NCBI RefSeq assembly: GCF_029227915.1
Contig: NC_079876.1
Coordinates: 12,214,001-12,278,000, forward strand
DNA length: 64,000 nt
Origin: Hydractinia symbiolongicarpus
Lineage: Eukaryota; Cnidaria; Hydrozoa; Anthoathecata; Hydractiniidae
Direction: 5' to 3'
Shown: in pieces, positions 1-10,737 of the stretch
Numbering within the stretch: the first letter of the stretch is position 1
Layout: each line of letters starts with the position of its first letter
The notes under the pieces: generated by a model
What the model was told of the DNA's origin: nothing
Database searches by the model: none
Seen by the model: the letters and a program-made list of their open reading frames with translations, nothing else
Position numbers and translations under genes: made by a program

Positions 1-484
1 ATCTTAATTAAGTTGTAAAACGCCCAATTAGACTGTATGATACATTCTAATTAAGCTGACATCCAAATTAAGCTGTACAGCTTAATTAAGAGGATTTCCC
101 TGACTGGCGGTATAAAAAGGACGGGCACACCCGTGGATTTCAAATGTGGACAATATTCTTTTTCCTTTAAGATACCAAAAACAGAAGAAAAACAGCAATG
201 AAAATTTTTTTTTTGCTTAAAGTGCATTTAAATGCAGAATCCAGGCTCTTTTTTGCAACCAACCGCAAAATTAACTGTATAGCCACGCTTATAGAAACAA
301 TTAGCATAGTTCCTCTTACCACTACACACTTCCGGAGATGTTAGCATTTTACGACTCTATGTATAGGAATATTAAGTATAAAAACAGGTAACTAAAGGCC
401 GGGCTCTGTGGCGTGCCCTAAAATGTGAAATTGTCAGAGCTTACCTGTCCGTTTTCTAGATTTAAGACTTGCGTACAGCTGTAC
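1..484. other. AT-rich intergenic stretch with inverted short repeats
   Basis: No coding region is supported here. The first 95 bases hold several copies of an AATTAAGCTGTA-like word in both orientations (for example around 1-15, 49-57 and 66-95), which looks like the end of a degenerate inverted-repeat element cut off by the window edge. The rest is AT-rich sequence without a recognised feature. Confidence 0.4.
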
Positions 485-526
485 GATATTCCAAAGCACC
501 CCTGTACAGGGGTGCTTTGGAATATC
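485..526. repeat. Perfect 42-bp palindrome
   Basis: The two 21-base halves are exact reverse complements, meeting at TGT|ACA in the middle (bases 505/506). The arms include GATATTCCAAAGCACCCC. There is no spacer, so the single strand would fold into a near-perfect hairpin. It is not part of a coding region. It may be a very small foldback repeat; I cannot name a family. Confidence 0.9.
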
Positions 527-716
527 ACACTTCATCAATCGCTTCAGAAGGCGTCAAATCCGAGAAAGAAAATTAAAATTGCGTTTTACTTTGTATAATG
601 ACGCGCACAAAATATCATCCAACCACCCATGCTTTATATTCCTTTCTTATACTGAAGATAATTATGTTTTTATTGGTTTCTTTACCTTTACTTTTGTTGT
701 ATTATATTTTGTATAG

Positions 717-935
717 AGCATTCTGCGGAACTGTATATTCGTACGCACTTTAATATGACATAAAATGCGTATTAATAGTAAGTAGCGCTATTCATACGTA
801 GAAAAAAGGAAAAAGAATCCTAACCCTAACCCTAACCCTAAAGCACTTTACGTACGAATAGCGGATGAACATATACATACGCAAAAATGGGCAAAAGTGT
901 GTACGAATATACACTACGGCATTCTGCAGAGGATG
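717..935. repeat. Hairpin-like element with telomere-type repeat at its centre
   Basis: Left arm (about 719-752, GCATTCTGCGGAACTGTATA and on) and right arm (about 885-931, with GTGTACGAATATACAC and GGCATTCTGC) are imperfect reverse complements. An inner pair, CGCTATTCATACGTAG near 787-801 and its near complement TACGTACGAATAGCG near 850-864, flanks a short purine-rich spacer and the telomere-like tract at 819-842. The whole looks like a foldback/MITE-type repeat rather than a chromosome end, because ordinary sequence continues on both sides. Confidence 0.6.
819..842. repeat. Interstitial telomere-like repeat (CCCTAA)n
   Basis: About four tandem copies of CCTAAC/CCCTAA, the C-rich strand of the metazoan TTAGGG telomere repeat, are directly visible. 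The tract is internal to the sequence and inside a hairpin, so it is interstitial. Confidence 0.9.
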
Positions 936-1317
936 CTGTTTTATGCTCTATTTTTTATCCGTAAAATAACGCTTCAGAATACCTCACGCAACGTCTAAAA
1001 AACACTCGAAAACCGAGAAGCCTCTGCAACACGTTTGAAGTCTACCCATTTTTTTGGATTTTCTAAGCAGCGCGAACGTTTATGAAATTACATTATACCT
1101 AGAAGTTGTTACTTTTTTTAAGCGAAAGGTTTTTTTTGGTAAAATTGGACCTAAGGTCTAAGCGAAATTGAAAAGTAAAGAAAAAATTCCTGTAGCGATC
1201 GATTTTGAGTTGGTTACTATAACGTTGTCTACCGAAAAGCCTTTGCGTGCAATAATTTTAATTTTTCGAGGAAAGTAGAAAAGGTAAAATGCAAATGGTA
1301 AACAAATAAACGAACAA
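936..1317. other. Upstream intron/intergenic sequence
   Basis: No recognised feature. Because the first visible exon of the downstream gene begins with a splice acceptor, this stretch is probably intronic. Confidence 0.35.
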
Positions 1318-1385
1318 ATAAGCAAACAAACAAACAAACAAACAAACAACAACAACAACAATAATAACAACAACAACCATAACAA
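1318..1385. repeat. (CAAA)n/(CAA)n microsatellite
   Basis: Simple repeat of AAAC followed by CAA units with interruptions. It gives rise to an artefactual leucine-rich reading frame on the minus strand (1158-1424), which I do not regard as a gene. Confidence 0.9.
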
Positions 1386-1420
1386 ACTAGCAAATGTATT
1401 ATTCTTTTTTAATAATTTAG

Positions 1421-4400
1421 TCATTCCTGTTCAATTTGAATATAAAGATTTCACAGTTGGTGGATTTTATAACGCAAAAGTGAACTTCATTCTACACAAA
1501 CGAGGCAATGATAAGACAATATTCTACGCTTTTGAAGATCTCAATCAGCCATTAAGTGCCTCAGGAGCAATCAACATATTTCATCTATATGAGTTTACAG
1601 ACAACATCAAACCTTCGACTACACGACAATTGATTCTTCACCCCGTCACGAAATTGAATTATAAGCTTACAGAGTGGCTTGGAGAAGATGAAGAAATATT
1701 AAGTCCACAATTATCTATACACTTCGGTGTAAGTATAAACGCAATACACCGTTCAATGTAATCATTCTACAAAATAAACCTTTTCTTTCCTACTTTCAGC
1801 TAAGTGATTATGTTGACAACCAGAGTAGCAATTCGTTGTGGTTCACTATGATACAGGAGAACGACGCTATGGTCATTGTGGATATCTCCAAGAGAATGAA
1901 CATAACGCGTCCATCATTATCTTGTACGTTGCATTGGAAGGATCACACCATATTTTTTCCAGACCTACAGTATGATAATTATATATAGATATAAATTTGT
2001 TTTTATCTTGTGTTCAAGGCCTTTGTTTTTTTTAACTTTTTGTTTTTCTTTAACCAGGCATTTCGAAGTTTATTTTGAAATACGGACAATACATGCAGCT
2101 TGTAACAAGAACATTGAAAATTTAACTGTAGTGCTGTATCATGAATCCTATCTTGAGGCGTATTATGTTTCTGGAAGACCAAATCACGTATGTCTGGAAG
2201 AAACTGATATAACAATAGAAAGAAATAAGATTGTAATTAAGGTATGAAGTCATACCTTTATTACATACCTTTACTATTATTCATATTCATTAATATGTTC
2301 AAATTATTTCATCCAGGATGAACTTTTTGCTAATATTTTATAAGTAGAATCCCTTTTAAAAAATCATTTAAAATAATTCTAATTGGCACCCCACATTATG
2401 TCCTATCTTCGTTTCCTTCTAAAGGACAATTATCTGTCTAAAGGCGGTGATACACAATCCGATTAATCGAATTCGATTTATCAAAATTATATTGAGCATT
2501 AAAATAAAATCGAAACTTGACAGGTAACAAGGTGATGATACACGATCCAATTAATCGAATTCGACTCATCGAAATTATATTAAACATTCATATAAATTGA
2601 ACAGATTTTTGATAACTTCATATCGATAAAATGTCTTTAGAGAGTGAAGACAGAGTTGAACTCGCTGCTTTTACAGTTATTATTAAAACAACTAAAAATT
2701 TAAGAAAACGTAAGAAACGGAGTGTGTTATTTGTTACTAAACAAGTTTCGGTCAGAGCGAGAAGATTATTTTAATTTTCTTTTTTGATAAAAATCTTGTT
2801 AAATTCTTTTTTACCTTTTTTGTTTTTAAACGTCCTCTAGTAATGTTTATTTTTGTCATGAAACCCACATTTTTCTGAACGCACATTTGATGTACAGATT
2901 TTAAGCCTTTTAATTGGCTAAAAACCTTTCGATTAATCGAAAAAGTTGAACCGGTCCGACTTTTTAAAAATAGAGTTCGACAAGTCTGAGCATGCCGAAA
3001 CCATACGATTTTTACATGAAACACGATCCAATTAATCGAATCCGACTAATCGAATTCGATTAATCGGATCGTAAATCACCGCCTTAACGCGACCAGCAAC
3101 CGCTATTTTTTATCACTAGACAAAATAATAACTGTTTAATGCGACCATATCTTTTTATGTTTGGCGTTCAACATTCCAAACATTCCCCAACTTTTCTATC
3201 GTAAAATGAATGTGTGGCTAAGTATGATGGCCCCTATGGCTCACTTCTCTTCCAAATCAAAAACACTTCTCTTTTATATAACGAAACACTTCTCTTCTGT
3301 ATTTTGACACTTTTCTTCAGTATTTTGACACTTCCCTTCTGCACTTAACACTTTTCTGCATGTGGCTCTTTACAACTTGATTTCTAAAATTTGGCCCGCA
3401 ATTTTACATCATTGGTCCGTAGTTTTAACCTTTTGTGAGGTTTATTACACGGGACCAGTCCCCTCGCCATGTGACATATTTTTTCAACAAGAATAAGGTC
3501 TGATGATTGTACTGAAAACTGTATTTAGGAAGCTGTTCAGTTTGCATTAAGATCTCAGCATAATGACGAATATGCTGGCACTGGCAGTTTTATTGTTGGT
3601 TCATCAACAGCTAAACAAAGAATCGAATCTTTTTGGTCACAACTTTCAAAAGACAGACCAAGTTGGTGGAGGTTATTTTTTAGAAAACTTGCAGATTTCG
3701 GATTTTTAAATGCTGGTGATGCACTCATTGCTGAATGTGTACGCTACTGCTTTATGGATTTGATCAGAAAGGACCTTAATGAATTTGCGATTAGTTGGAA
3801 TCAACATCTGTTAGCACCAACGGACATCACAATCAATGTTTATTCCCGGATAAAGTAGGGTCAATTGTAAGCCGTAAAACGTTCTAGTTTCGCCGAATTG
3901 CGAAAAGTTCAAAGTTAGTGGAAACTAGATAAAAAAAGCAATCTCGTATTACGTTTCTGAGACCGTATAAGAATATAGCTTGAAATTTCGCAAAGTTTTT
4001 CCCGCGAAAAATCTAATTTTGTAGAAACGTTAATATGCCCCCGTAGGAATTTATGCAAACTTTTCTGGGTCCAAAATTTCCTATGCGCAGGGCCCGGGGT
4101 GTGCCATTTATTCATAAACAAGATCTGGATAAATACATATATTAAGGACCAGATTCAGTCTGGGAAATTTTCGAGCTTATGGAAGAGAAGTGTTTTGCAC
4201 TTGGAAGAGAAGTGTTTCGAACGGAAGAGAACTTTGGGTATCAAAGTACAGATGTTTTTTATACAAAAGAGAAGTGTTGTTATACAGAAGAGAAGTGTTT
4301 TGACTAAGAAGAGAAGTGTGATCACCACGCTCGCATAATTTCAAATGGTTTCCTGTATTTTACAAGTTGTAGTGAAAACTAAAAGAAAAAAAAAACATTC

Positions 4401-7400
4401 ATCGTCTCACATATTTTGTAAGACGATCACCTGCCTATCTCAAAATGGCTGCCTGCAGCTACAATCCAAGTTTCCCGATGCGGTGTTAATTATCGTCACT
4501 GCGTTTAGCTAGAGGGGGGGGGGGGGGGGGGCTCTAGCTAAACGGTGCTCTTTGGAAATTAGTAACACCTTATGGAAAAATTTTGCCAACAATAGGTGAT
4601 GAAATTTAGTTAATGTGACAAGAGGTGCTTGTTACCTTTCTTGGAACTTTTTATGCTATGGTATATTAGCACTAATTACAATAAATTGATTTATTTATTT
4701 AGTATTCAACATTGTACATATTCAGTGTTGTTTGTATAAAGGTGAATTATCGGTATAGTGGTGTGAGATTCCAGGGTGGTTACAAGAAAGTTGCAGTCCA
4801 AGCTGACTTCTTTCGAACTGAATTTAAAAACAACGTTGCAGTTATTAAACACGACTCGAGAGTATATCATACCTACGTTTCGAATGTTCCGGGTGAGAGT
4901 ATATTTTATTTTATTCCTTTCCTATAATAATAACAAACGTTGTTAGTCTGTTAACCAAAATTAAGTCATGATAAATCACTCACAAAATCTTCAAGCAACG
5001 ATAAACTGTTCGATAAACTGTTTGACAAAAGATTGGTTAAAAATCGGTTGTTGTTCAAATGTAAACCTCGCTCAGACTTCGGTTTAAGTCAAGGAAAAAG
5101 TTAAAGGAAAGGCGAACCAAAAAAATATTTTATGCCAGCCAAAAAATGATTTTTAAGCGAGGAGCAAAAATTATAGATTTCTAAATCCTAAAATCTACTA
5201 AGATAACTATTATTATAACAAATAAATAACTATTTCACAACTATCTATATATATGCCTAACAAAAATTTTACAGAATTTCAATGGCTGTATGGGGTGAAA
5301 ATATGTAAATTTTAGATTTACTTGCTATGGTGGTAACAATATTTTATAACCTTCGTTTAAATCTTTTTGAAGTTAAGTAATAGCTATCATGATGACCAAC
5401 AACAATATTTTTTCATGTTTTGAGACTTTTTTCCACAACATACTACTAGCTTTGAACGATGAAGTTTGTTATGTGATGGCGCCAAATTAAATAAATATAC
5501 AGACCGGAAACACTTGACAACAAATAGAACGCCTAATAGAGAGACTTCACTTTAATTTTAAAATCTTATTTTTTTAATTTTTTTTTTACTCAGTAGTGTA
5601 TAATAAAACTATGTTCCTCACATGTTGTTTAACATTTTTGCTAGTTTGATCATCAACACGTTAAATTATTTTGTACGTACAGACCCATGACCATCACAAT
5701 GAGGAGAAAATATATCCCATTGTTTTTTAATTTAGCCACTCAATTTGGCAAATGTGAATTTTAATTAATTCAGCACTCACAAGTAAACATAAAAAATATT
5801 TTATACAGTATTCTCTCCAATTAACGAAAACTCTAAAAGGCGGACAGCTCTGATTAGCGGACACTTTGTCCATGCACCGGACATTTTCTGGCCAAAGTCT
5901 CATAAAAAACTTTCTAATTAGCGGACACTCAATTAGCGGACACTCTGATTAGTGGACAAATTTTATTGCACCAAATGGCAACTATAGGCTTTTTTTTCTC
6001 TCCAATTAGCGGACAGTCCAAAAAGTAGTGAGCAGCATACAAAAATTATGAAAAATTAAATAATTTTAACATATTCATTTTGCACACTTTGAAACTATAC
6101 AAGAAATGTCGGCTTTTACAGCCTCAATTTTCTTCGCAAGCCAGTCAATCAACTTTTCTTGTCCATAAAATTATATATTACTGGTATTTGCAGACCATAT
6201 CCACCTCCACGATTAACCCTCTTTCCACAAAATTCAGCTGTAATCAAAGGGCTGAAGACTTTCAAGAACATGAAACAATTTTAGGTATGTTTTGTGGCAT
6301 GTGTGCAACAATGCTTTTGTTTTGAATGAGTTGCATTTCACATCATTTCACATCTATTGCATTTCCGTCCACCTCGTTAGATGGTTCATGCAAGCATTGT
6401 GTTGAAACGTGCAGTTCACTGTCTGCAATCAACAATGATGAAGTAGATTGGAGAGTGAGTTCAGTAGAAAACTGTGTGATGCGTAAAGAATCTTGAGTTG
6501 GTATAGAAAAGGTTTCATCTAATGAGAGAGATAACGATTTTGAAAATGATGACGTTGAAGAGAAGATCACCATGCATGAAGCGCTGACCATGGTTGATAG
6601 ATTATTAAACTTCAAAGATATCAAAATAGAAGGGAGAACTTCTTTATCCTCACTTAAAGATAGACTTGAAATTATTCGTCAGGAACTAAAAACAATAACC
6701 TATTAAAAAACTTTTCTCCATGTAAAGTTTTTTTAAAAAATCTTTTCGTTATTGATATTATGATGTTGATATTTGTTTGTCATTTTTTAAAAAATTATAT
6801 GACGTTCAATTTAGTTGTTTTCTTCTTTTTTTGTGTCTAAGTCCAGCACGGTACCCGCTATTTTTTTAAGTTACACATTTCGTATACAAAATCGCATTTT
6901 TTTCAAATTTTGAGCTTACATTGCAAAACTTTCCAAAATGCGGACACCTGTAATTAGAGGACATTTTGTTTGTGCACCAACGGTGTCCACTAATTAGAGA
7001 GAATACTGTTTTTTGGGCCTAGTTTATTGTCGTTCTGTTATTATTCTAACTCTACGAATATTTACAATATCAAAACATTCTTGGTCTTTGTTTCAGATTT
7101 TTTTTGTTGCTATTATGGCTGTAACATATGAATTGATTTATTATGGAGCAAGACCTTTCCAAATTACGTGTGCAAAAACATATTAAACCACTTGTCACGT
7201 GAGCCGAAAACTGCAAAAAAATAAAATATGGAAGCAGCAGTTCACATTACTTTCGTCGGTAAAAATTTTCGTCATTATTTTTGCGGTAAAAATTTCTTCA
7301 CTATAATTAGTCACTATAACTGACAGATTTTTCACCGACAAGAGAAGTTGTGCAGAAAGAGATTTCAAAAAGATGTTGAATTCTTTCCACAAAATGTTTT

Positions 7401-8926
7401 TGGCACAAAAAAAAGTTAATAAATATTACTCAATGTTACACTTAATTTCTTTTCAGGGTTTTACATTTATGATACTGATTCAAAATATTGCGTAAGGCAA
7501 CTTCCGACGGCGCCAATGGAGATGCATATCGGATACTATTGTACCCTCTTTACAGACATTCCCCACAACCTATTGTCATTGTATGGCTTCTGCGCTAATA
7601 AAACATCGAGTACAGAAATTACAAATGACGTCTGTGGAAAAAAGAAAAGATTGACTAATAAACCATCTTCAGCGCGCTGGGAAGACGATAAAACGTATCT
7701 TCAGGTTCCTCTAGATGCAGCGAAGCCGGGCTCATCACAAGAGAATGTTAAATTTCAAAGAAAATACAAGAAGAGTTTTGGACTGAAAGCTACACCAAGT
7801 ACACCGGCAGCTGGTACGAAATGCTTTTTCACTTTCCAATTCTTGTTTTTCTCTGATTACCTCTGATTCCATGAAATTAACGAGGCACAAAATTAACTAA
7901 ATTGCTTCTGACGAAATATCCAGGACGTTAAAAAAATTGTTTGTTGATATAAAAGCTGCAAATAAAGTTTAAAACTATATATTTGTTTACCAATTTTAAT
8001 ACAAATCTTAACAACCATGTCTGCTTTGTGTTCTTTTGTTTAATTGGCGGCAAAATAATCAATATCGTCCTGTTATGGTCTACTCACCCAATGTGATACT
8101 GCAAGCTGCAGTATATCTGATACTGTATTGTATTGTTTTGTAAGTAAATCGGTTGAGCTAAATCAAGTTAATGAAATTTTTTTATAAGTTCGCGTTAATT
8201 TTTTCCTTCCTTGTTGCGTGTTATTTTACTATCCCCCACGTTATTTTTATAGCTCGTTAATTTCCTGGAAGAAGTTACTCATTAGTTTTGTACTGCTATT
8301 TGTCAAAGTTGTTTTAGTAAAGCAAGCTCCAAGCTCATTCAAACGAATACAATGCGTATAAGCGAAGTTTACGATTTATGTATCTCTTGAAATGTTTAAA
8401 GGGTATCGATATATACTCCCCTAGACCGGTTAACATAAAGAGAAAAAGATATCTTTATGAAAAATCTTATAAATTTCATACATTCTCATCTTAGAATAAA
8501 CAAAGCCGGTAGTTGTATGATCTTTCTTAAGCCTCGTCAGTGTTAGTGTGATCTGGATAATATTTTTTGCTTAAATGTACTGTGATGTTCTTTGTACTAT
8601 GGTCTTCAAACTTTATAAAAACAAAATATAAATTTTTTTTAATGGAACGCTATTGCGCATATTAACTGTTCATTTCTGCTTTAGATAGAAATATGAAAAT
8701 TGATGAAGTCACTATATTGCTGTATGACGGTGCATTCACAGCATGTAATTACCACAACGATAGGTACCATTATTTTGTCGGAACACATTCTCAACCTCAC
8801 AGCTCTTTTAGAGGTTTTAATCTCAAAAAACTCTGGGGACGAGAATGGGCAAAACATTTATTCAGCCGAATCGTAATTTTTGGGAAGGTTTTTAACAATG
8901 GCCAGTGTAAAATCGTCACATTTTAG
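1421..8926 (+). CDS. Unrecognised multi-exon gene, 3' part (six exons)
   Basis: Six exons bounded by GT-AG sites join in one open frame: 1421-1728, 1800-1969, 2058-2241, 4703-4892, 7457-7813 and 8685-8926 (TAG stop). Phases match at every junction: 0, 2, 0, 1, 1. The first exon starts with an acceptor (TTTAG) and two bases of a split codon, so the 5' exons lie upstream or out of the window. The product (about 483 visible residues) alternates beta-type stretches such as VLYHESYLEAYYVSGRP, VRFQGGYKKVAVQADFF and YYCTLFTDIPHNLLSLYGF, with scattered single cysteines and a lysine-rich stretch near the end of exon five. No transmembrane helix is obvious. This is suggestive of a secreted or cell-surface protein, but that is inference. 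I do not recognise a family. The large introns hold a Harbinger MITE, an integrase-type relic and a pogo relic. A possible AATAAA lies near 9104. Confidence 0.6.
2442..3084. mobile_element. PIF/Harbinger-type MITE with TAA target duplication
   Basis: The ends AGGCGGTGATACACAATCCG and, inverted at 3061-3084, CGGATCGTAAATCACCGCCT are complementary, and each is flanked by TAA (2439-2441 and 3085-3087). Subterminal copies of CGATTAATCGAATTCGA-like words occur at both ends. A 3-bp TAA duplication is typical of PIF/Harbinger. Inside, a 47-codon frame from ATG 2631 to TAA 2774 begins MSLESEDRVELAAF and has a lysine/arginine-rich run; it may be the retained first exon of the parent transposase. The element sits in an intron. 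Confidence 0.75.
3205..4340 (+). mobile_element. Deleted integrase-type DNA transposon relic
   Basis: Imperfect inverted arrays of a 20-22-base unit around ACACTTCTCTTC face each other at 3235-3358 and 4180-4320. Between them at 3529-3858 is the C-terminal part of an integrase-fold transposase. The exact outer ends and target duplication were not resolved, so the limits are approximate. The layout (transposase plus about 20-bp subterminal arrays) is the same as in the complete element at 46541-50639, although the repeat unit differs. Confidence 0.65.
3529..3858 (+). pseudogene. C-terminal fragment of integrase-type transposase
   Basis: An open frame of 109 residues preceded by a TTTAG acceptor-like site and ended by TAG. 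It contains STAKQRIESFWSQL, the segment holding the catalytic Glu in this family, followed by a tryptophan-rich SWWRLFF and CFMDLIRKDLNEF. The intact homologue at 47208-48425 has NQRIEAWWSQL followed by DMFKDLVNSG at the same place. The two upstream catalytic aspartates are missing, so this is a remnant of a deleted copy and not a working enzyme. Confidence 0.75.
4502..4544. repeat. G18 homopolymer held in a perfect inverted repeat
   Basis: CGTTTAGCTAGAG (4502-4514) and CTCTAGCTAAACG (4532-4544) are exact complements and enclose a run of guanines (4514-4531, 18 G including the last arm base). A G-rich loop on a 13-bp stem could adopt a quadruplex-type structure. It lies in an intron. Confidence 0.9.
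5806..7008 (+). mobile_element. Deleted pogo/Tigger-type element
   Basis: The left end CAGTATTCTCTCCAATTA and the right end TAATTAGAGAGAATACTG are inverted repeats beginning with CAGT, as in the pogo/Tigger group. The left flank is TA and the right flank TT, so the TA duplication is damaged. Further GCGGACA words are repeated inward from both ends (5840-6015 and 6945-6995). The interior keeps only the acidic C-terminal tail of a transposase. It lies in the intron between 4892 and 7457. Confidence 0.7.
6493..6706 (+). pseudogene. C-terminal tail of pogo-type transposase
   Basis: After an in-frame TGA near 6496, about 70 codons stay open to TAA 6704-6706. The frame runs from an acidic stretch (DNDFENDDVEEKITMHEAL) into heptad-like LLNFKDIKIEG and DRLEIIRQEL. 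Acidic residues followed by an EAL...L...I helix region are the usual end of jerky/pogo-type transposases. The DNA-binding and DDE domains are absent. Confidence 0.5.
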
Positions 8927-9908
8927 TCTTTTACTGCTCGAAGGCTCGACTTAAGCACACCACTTTAACACTGTTCATACTTTTTTTTTGTATTGAATAT
9001 CATGAGAGAATTGAGGATGTCGGTGGAGTTAACCACCTGAAGTTACTTTTGAATGTTGTGGAAACGGGGAAGTAATACAGCACAAATAGAATTGAATAGT
9101 GGAAATAAAGGTTTGTTGACGTCAGCAATTTTTATAGCCTCGGTACCCGGCGTCAAAAAAAAAAATTTGATTCCAGAAAAACAATAAAAATTGCTCATAT
9201 AGCCTGGGGACCTGCCGTGAAACGCCGGGTTAAGCCACAAGTAAAACTGTTAGCCAGCGTTGAACACCCAGTGTAGCAATTAATAAGAACGGTAAACTGT
9301 GCCACTCATTCATGGAGCGCGATAGTACAGGTACGCAGTATGTCGTAAATCAAGTGAAGCGCATATAACATGGTGTTTCCCGTATAATATATTATTTACA
9401 AACAAAACTTTCCTGCAGATATAGCTGAAGAGAAAACACAGTTTAAAATCCGTTGTAATCCTGGCATAACAAAATAGTTAAAAAAAAAACAGTATTTTTC
9501 GAAAAATGTTCCGGTGGAAGTTCAGAAACGAATGTTATTCCGGACTGAGAGCTTAATGCAGGTAAACAGAGGCGCCCATCCATGTAGGTATAAAAAAATA
9601 CCTTTTTTCAAAATAACTTTACTGCAACTTTCATTTAGAAATTTAGGAAACAGTCTGTCGTAACACTGGGCTAAGCGAATAGTACAGGTAGACTGTCTTG
9701 CACATCCGTATAGACATATTACCTTGTTCCAAAAAACTAAATCCTAACTTCAGGTTGAATGACCATAACACTTTTTATTAATGAATAACAATAAATAGCA
9801 TACTAACATAAAACAAAATGAAATACTAGTTTTTCAAGGACTTAACAAGATCATAGAATTCGCCCCTACCATTTTGCCTGACAAAAAGACAGACGTATAC
9901 GACACAGA
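8927..9908. other. Intergenic stretch after the first gene
   Basis: No open frame looks like a gene. A possible polyadenylation signal AATAAA sits near 9104. The remainder is AT-rich sequence without recognised repeats. Confidence 0.35.
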
Positions 9909-9999
9909 CTAGTCGGTTACCCTTTGAAAAATCCACGGAGCTGCCCGTCTTTTATATATGGCATGGCTATTATTAAAGAGACGGCTATTATTATAGAGA
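9909..9999 (-). mobile_element. Mini Helitron-like fragment
   Basis: Read on the minus strand, the sequence starts TCTCTATAATAATAGCC and ends ATTTTTCAAAGGGTAACCGACTAG, followed by T. The 5' TC with TATAATAAT, a damaged 3' hairpin (CCGTGGA-type) and the CTAG end match the units at 18388-18860 and 50807-59638. Only about 90 bases remain, so it is a deletion derivative. Confidence 0.5.
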
Positions 10000-10000
10000 G

Positions 10001-10734
10001 AATAAAAATTGCAAGGATTTTTCCCTTTTGTAATAAAAAATGACTTGTAAACATATACCGAGTTGAAAAGTAGATGCCAAAGTAGAAGAAATTAGTGCCA
10101 TAGTTTAAAAGATAGCCTAATGCTTACTTAGCTCAAGTCTATATCAAAGAGTTTGTTTGCATTCTGTTGTTGTTTATTTTTTATTTTTTTCCCAACTTCT
10201 ATCCTGAAATCAAATATCAATTCATTTTAGGGAATACAGTTGTGTCATTTACAACAAGAAAGTCAAACGCCTCACACGTAAGTAAAGTATATAAGAGACA
10301 GTTAAAATTATATATGACTAGTTGGTCGCCTGTTGATAAGTAAAGTATAGGAGAGACAGTTAAAATTATGTGTGATTATGTTATATTTCCAGCGTGAACT
10401 TTACCAAATAAAACAAAATTTTATTTTTGATCGCTTTTTTAGAAAGAAGTTATGTAAACTATTAGTAGGTTAACCGGGGTTGTGGTCAAGACATAGATTT
10501 TTTTACTATTTCTAAAAGATGTCTATGGGTTGGAGATAATATGTGTTTATATATAGCGATGAAGGTCTTATTATGCTGATATCAGCTTAGAACACACAGA
10601 GCATGCGTTGCATTGTCAACGTAATATAACTTTGTGCATCTGAATATATTTGTGATAACTAAAAAAGCTTTAAATTTTGAAATATTTTTGACATATTTTT
10701 GTTAGGTCACAGCAACCAGCTTTTTACAAACTTT
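10001..10734. other. Intergenic stretch
   Basis: AT-rich. A short direct repeat occurs at 10274-10310 and 10335-10370 (AAGTATA..GAGACAGTTAAAATTAT), and another GACTAGTTGGT word resembling a Helitron-like end at 10317. No gene is supported. Confidence 0.3.
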
Positions 10735-10737
10735 TAA

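Noticed and set aside
819-842. Chromosome end
   Set aside because: Only about four units, flanked by unique sequence and hairpin arms on both sides.
1158-1424. Leucine-rich minus-strand frame
   Set aside because: It is the translation of a CAAA/CAA microsatellite and flanking AT-rich DNA.
4099-4338. Plus-strand frame with repeated KRSV motifs
   Set aside because: The repeats are the DNA-level subterminal array of the transposon relic, not a protein repeat.
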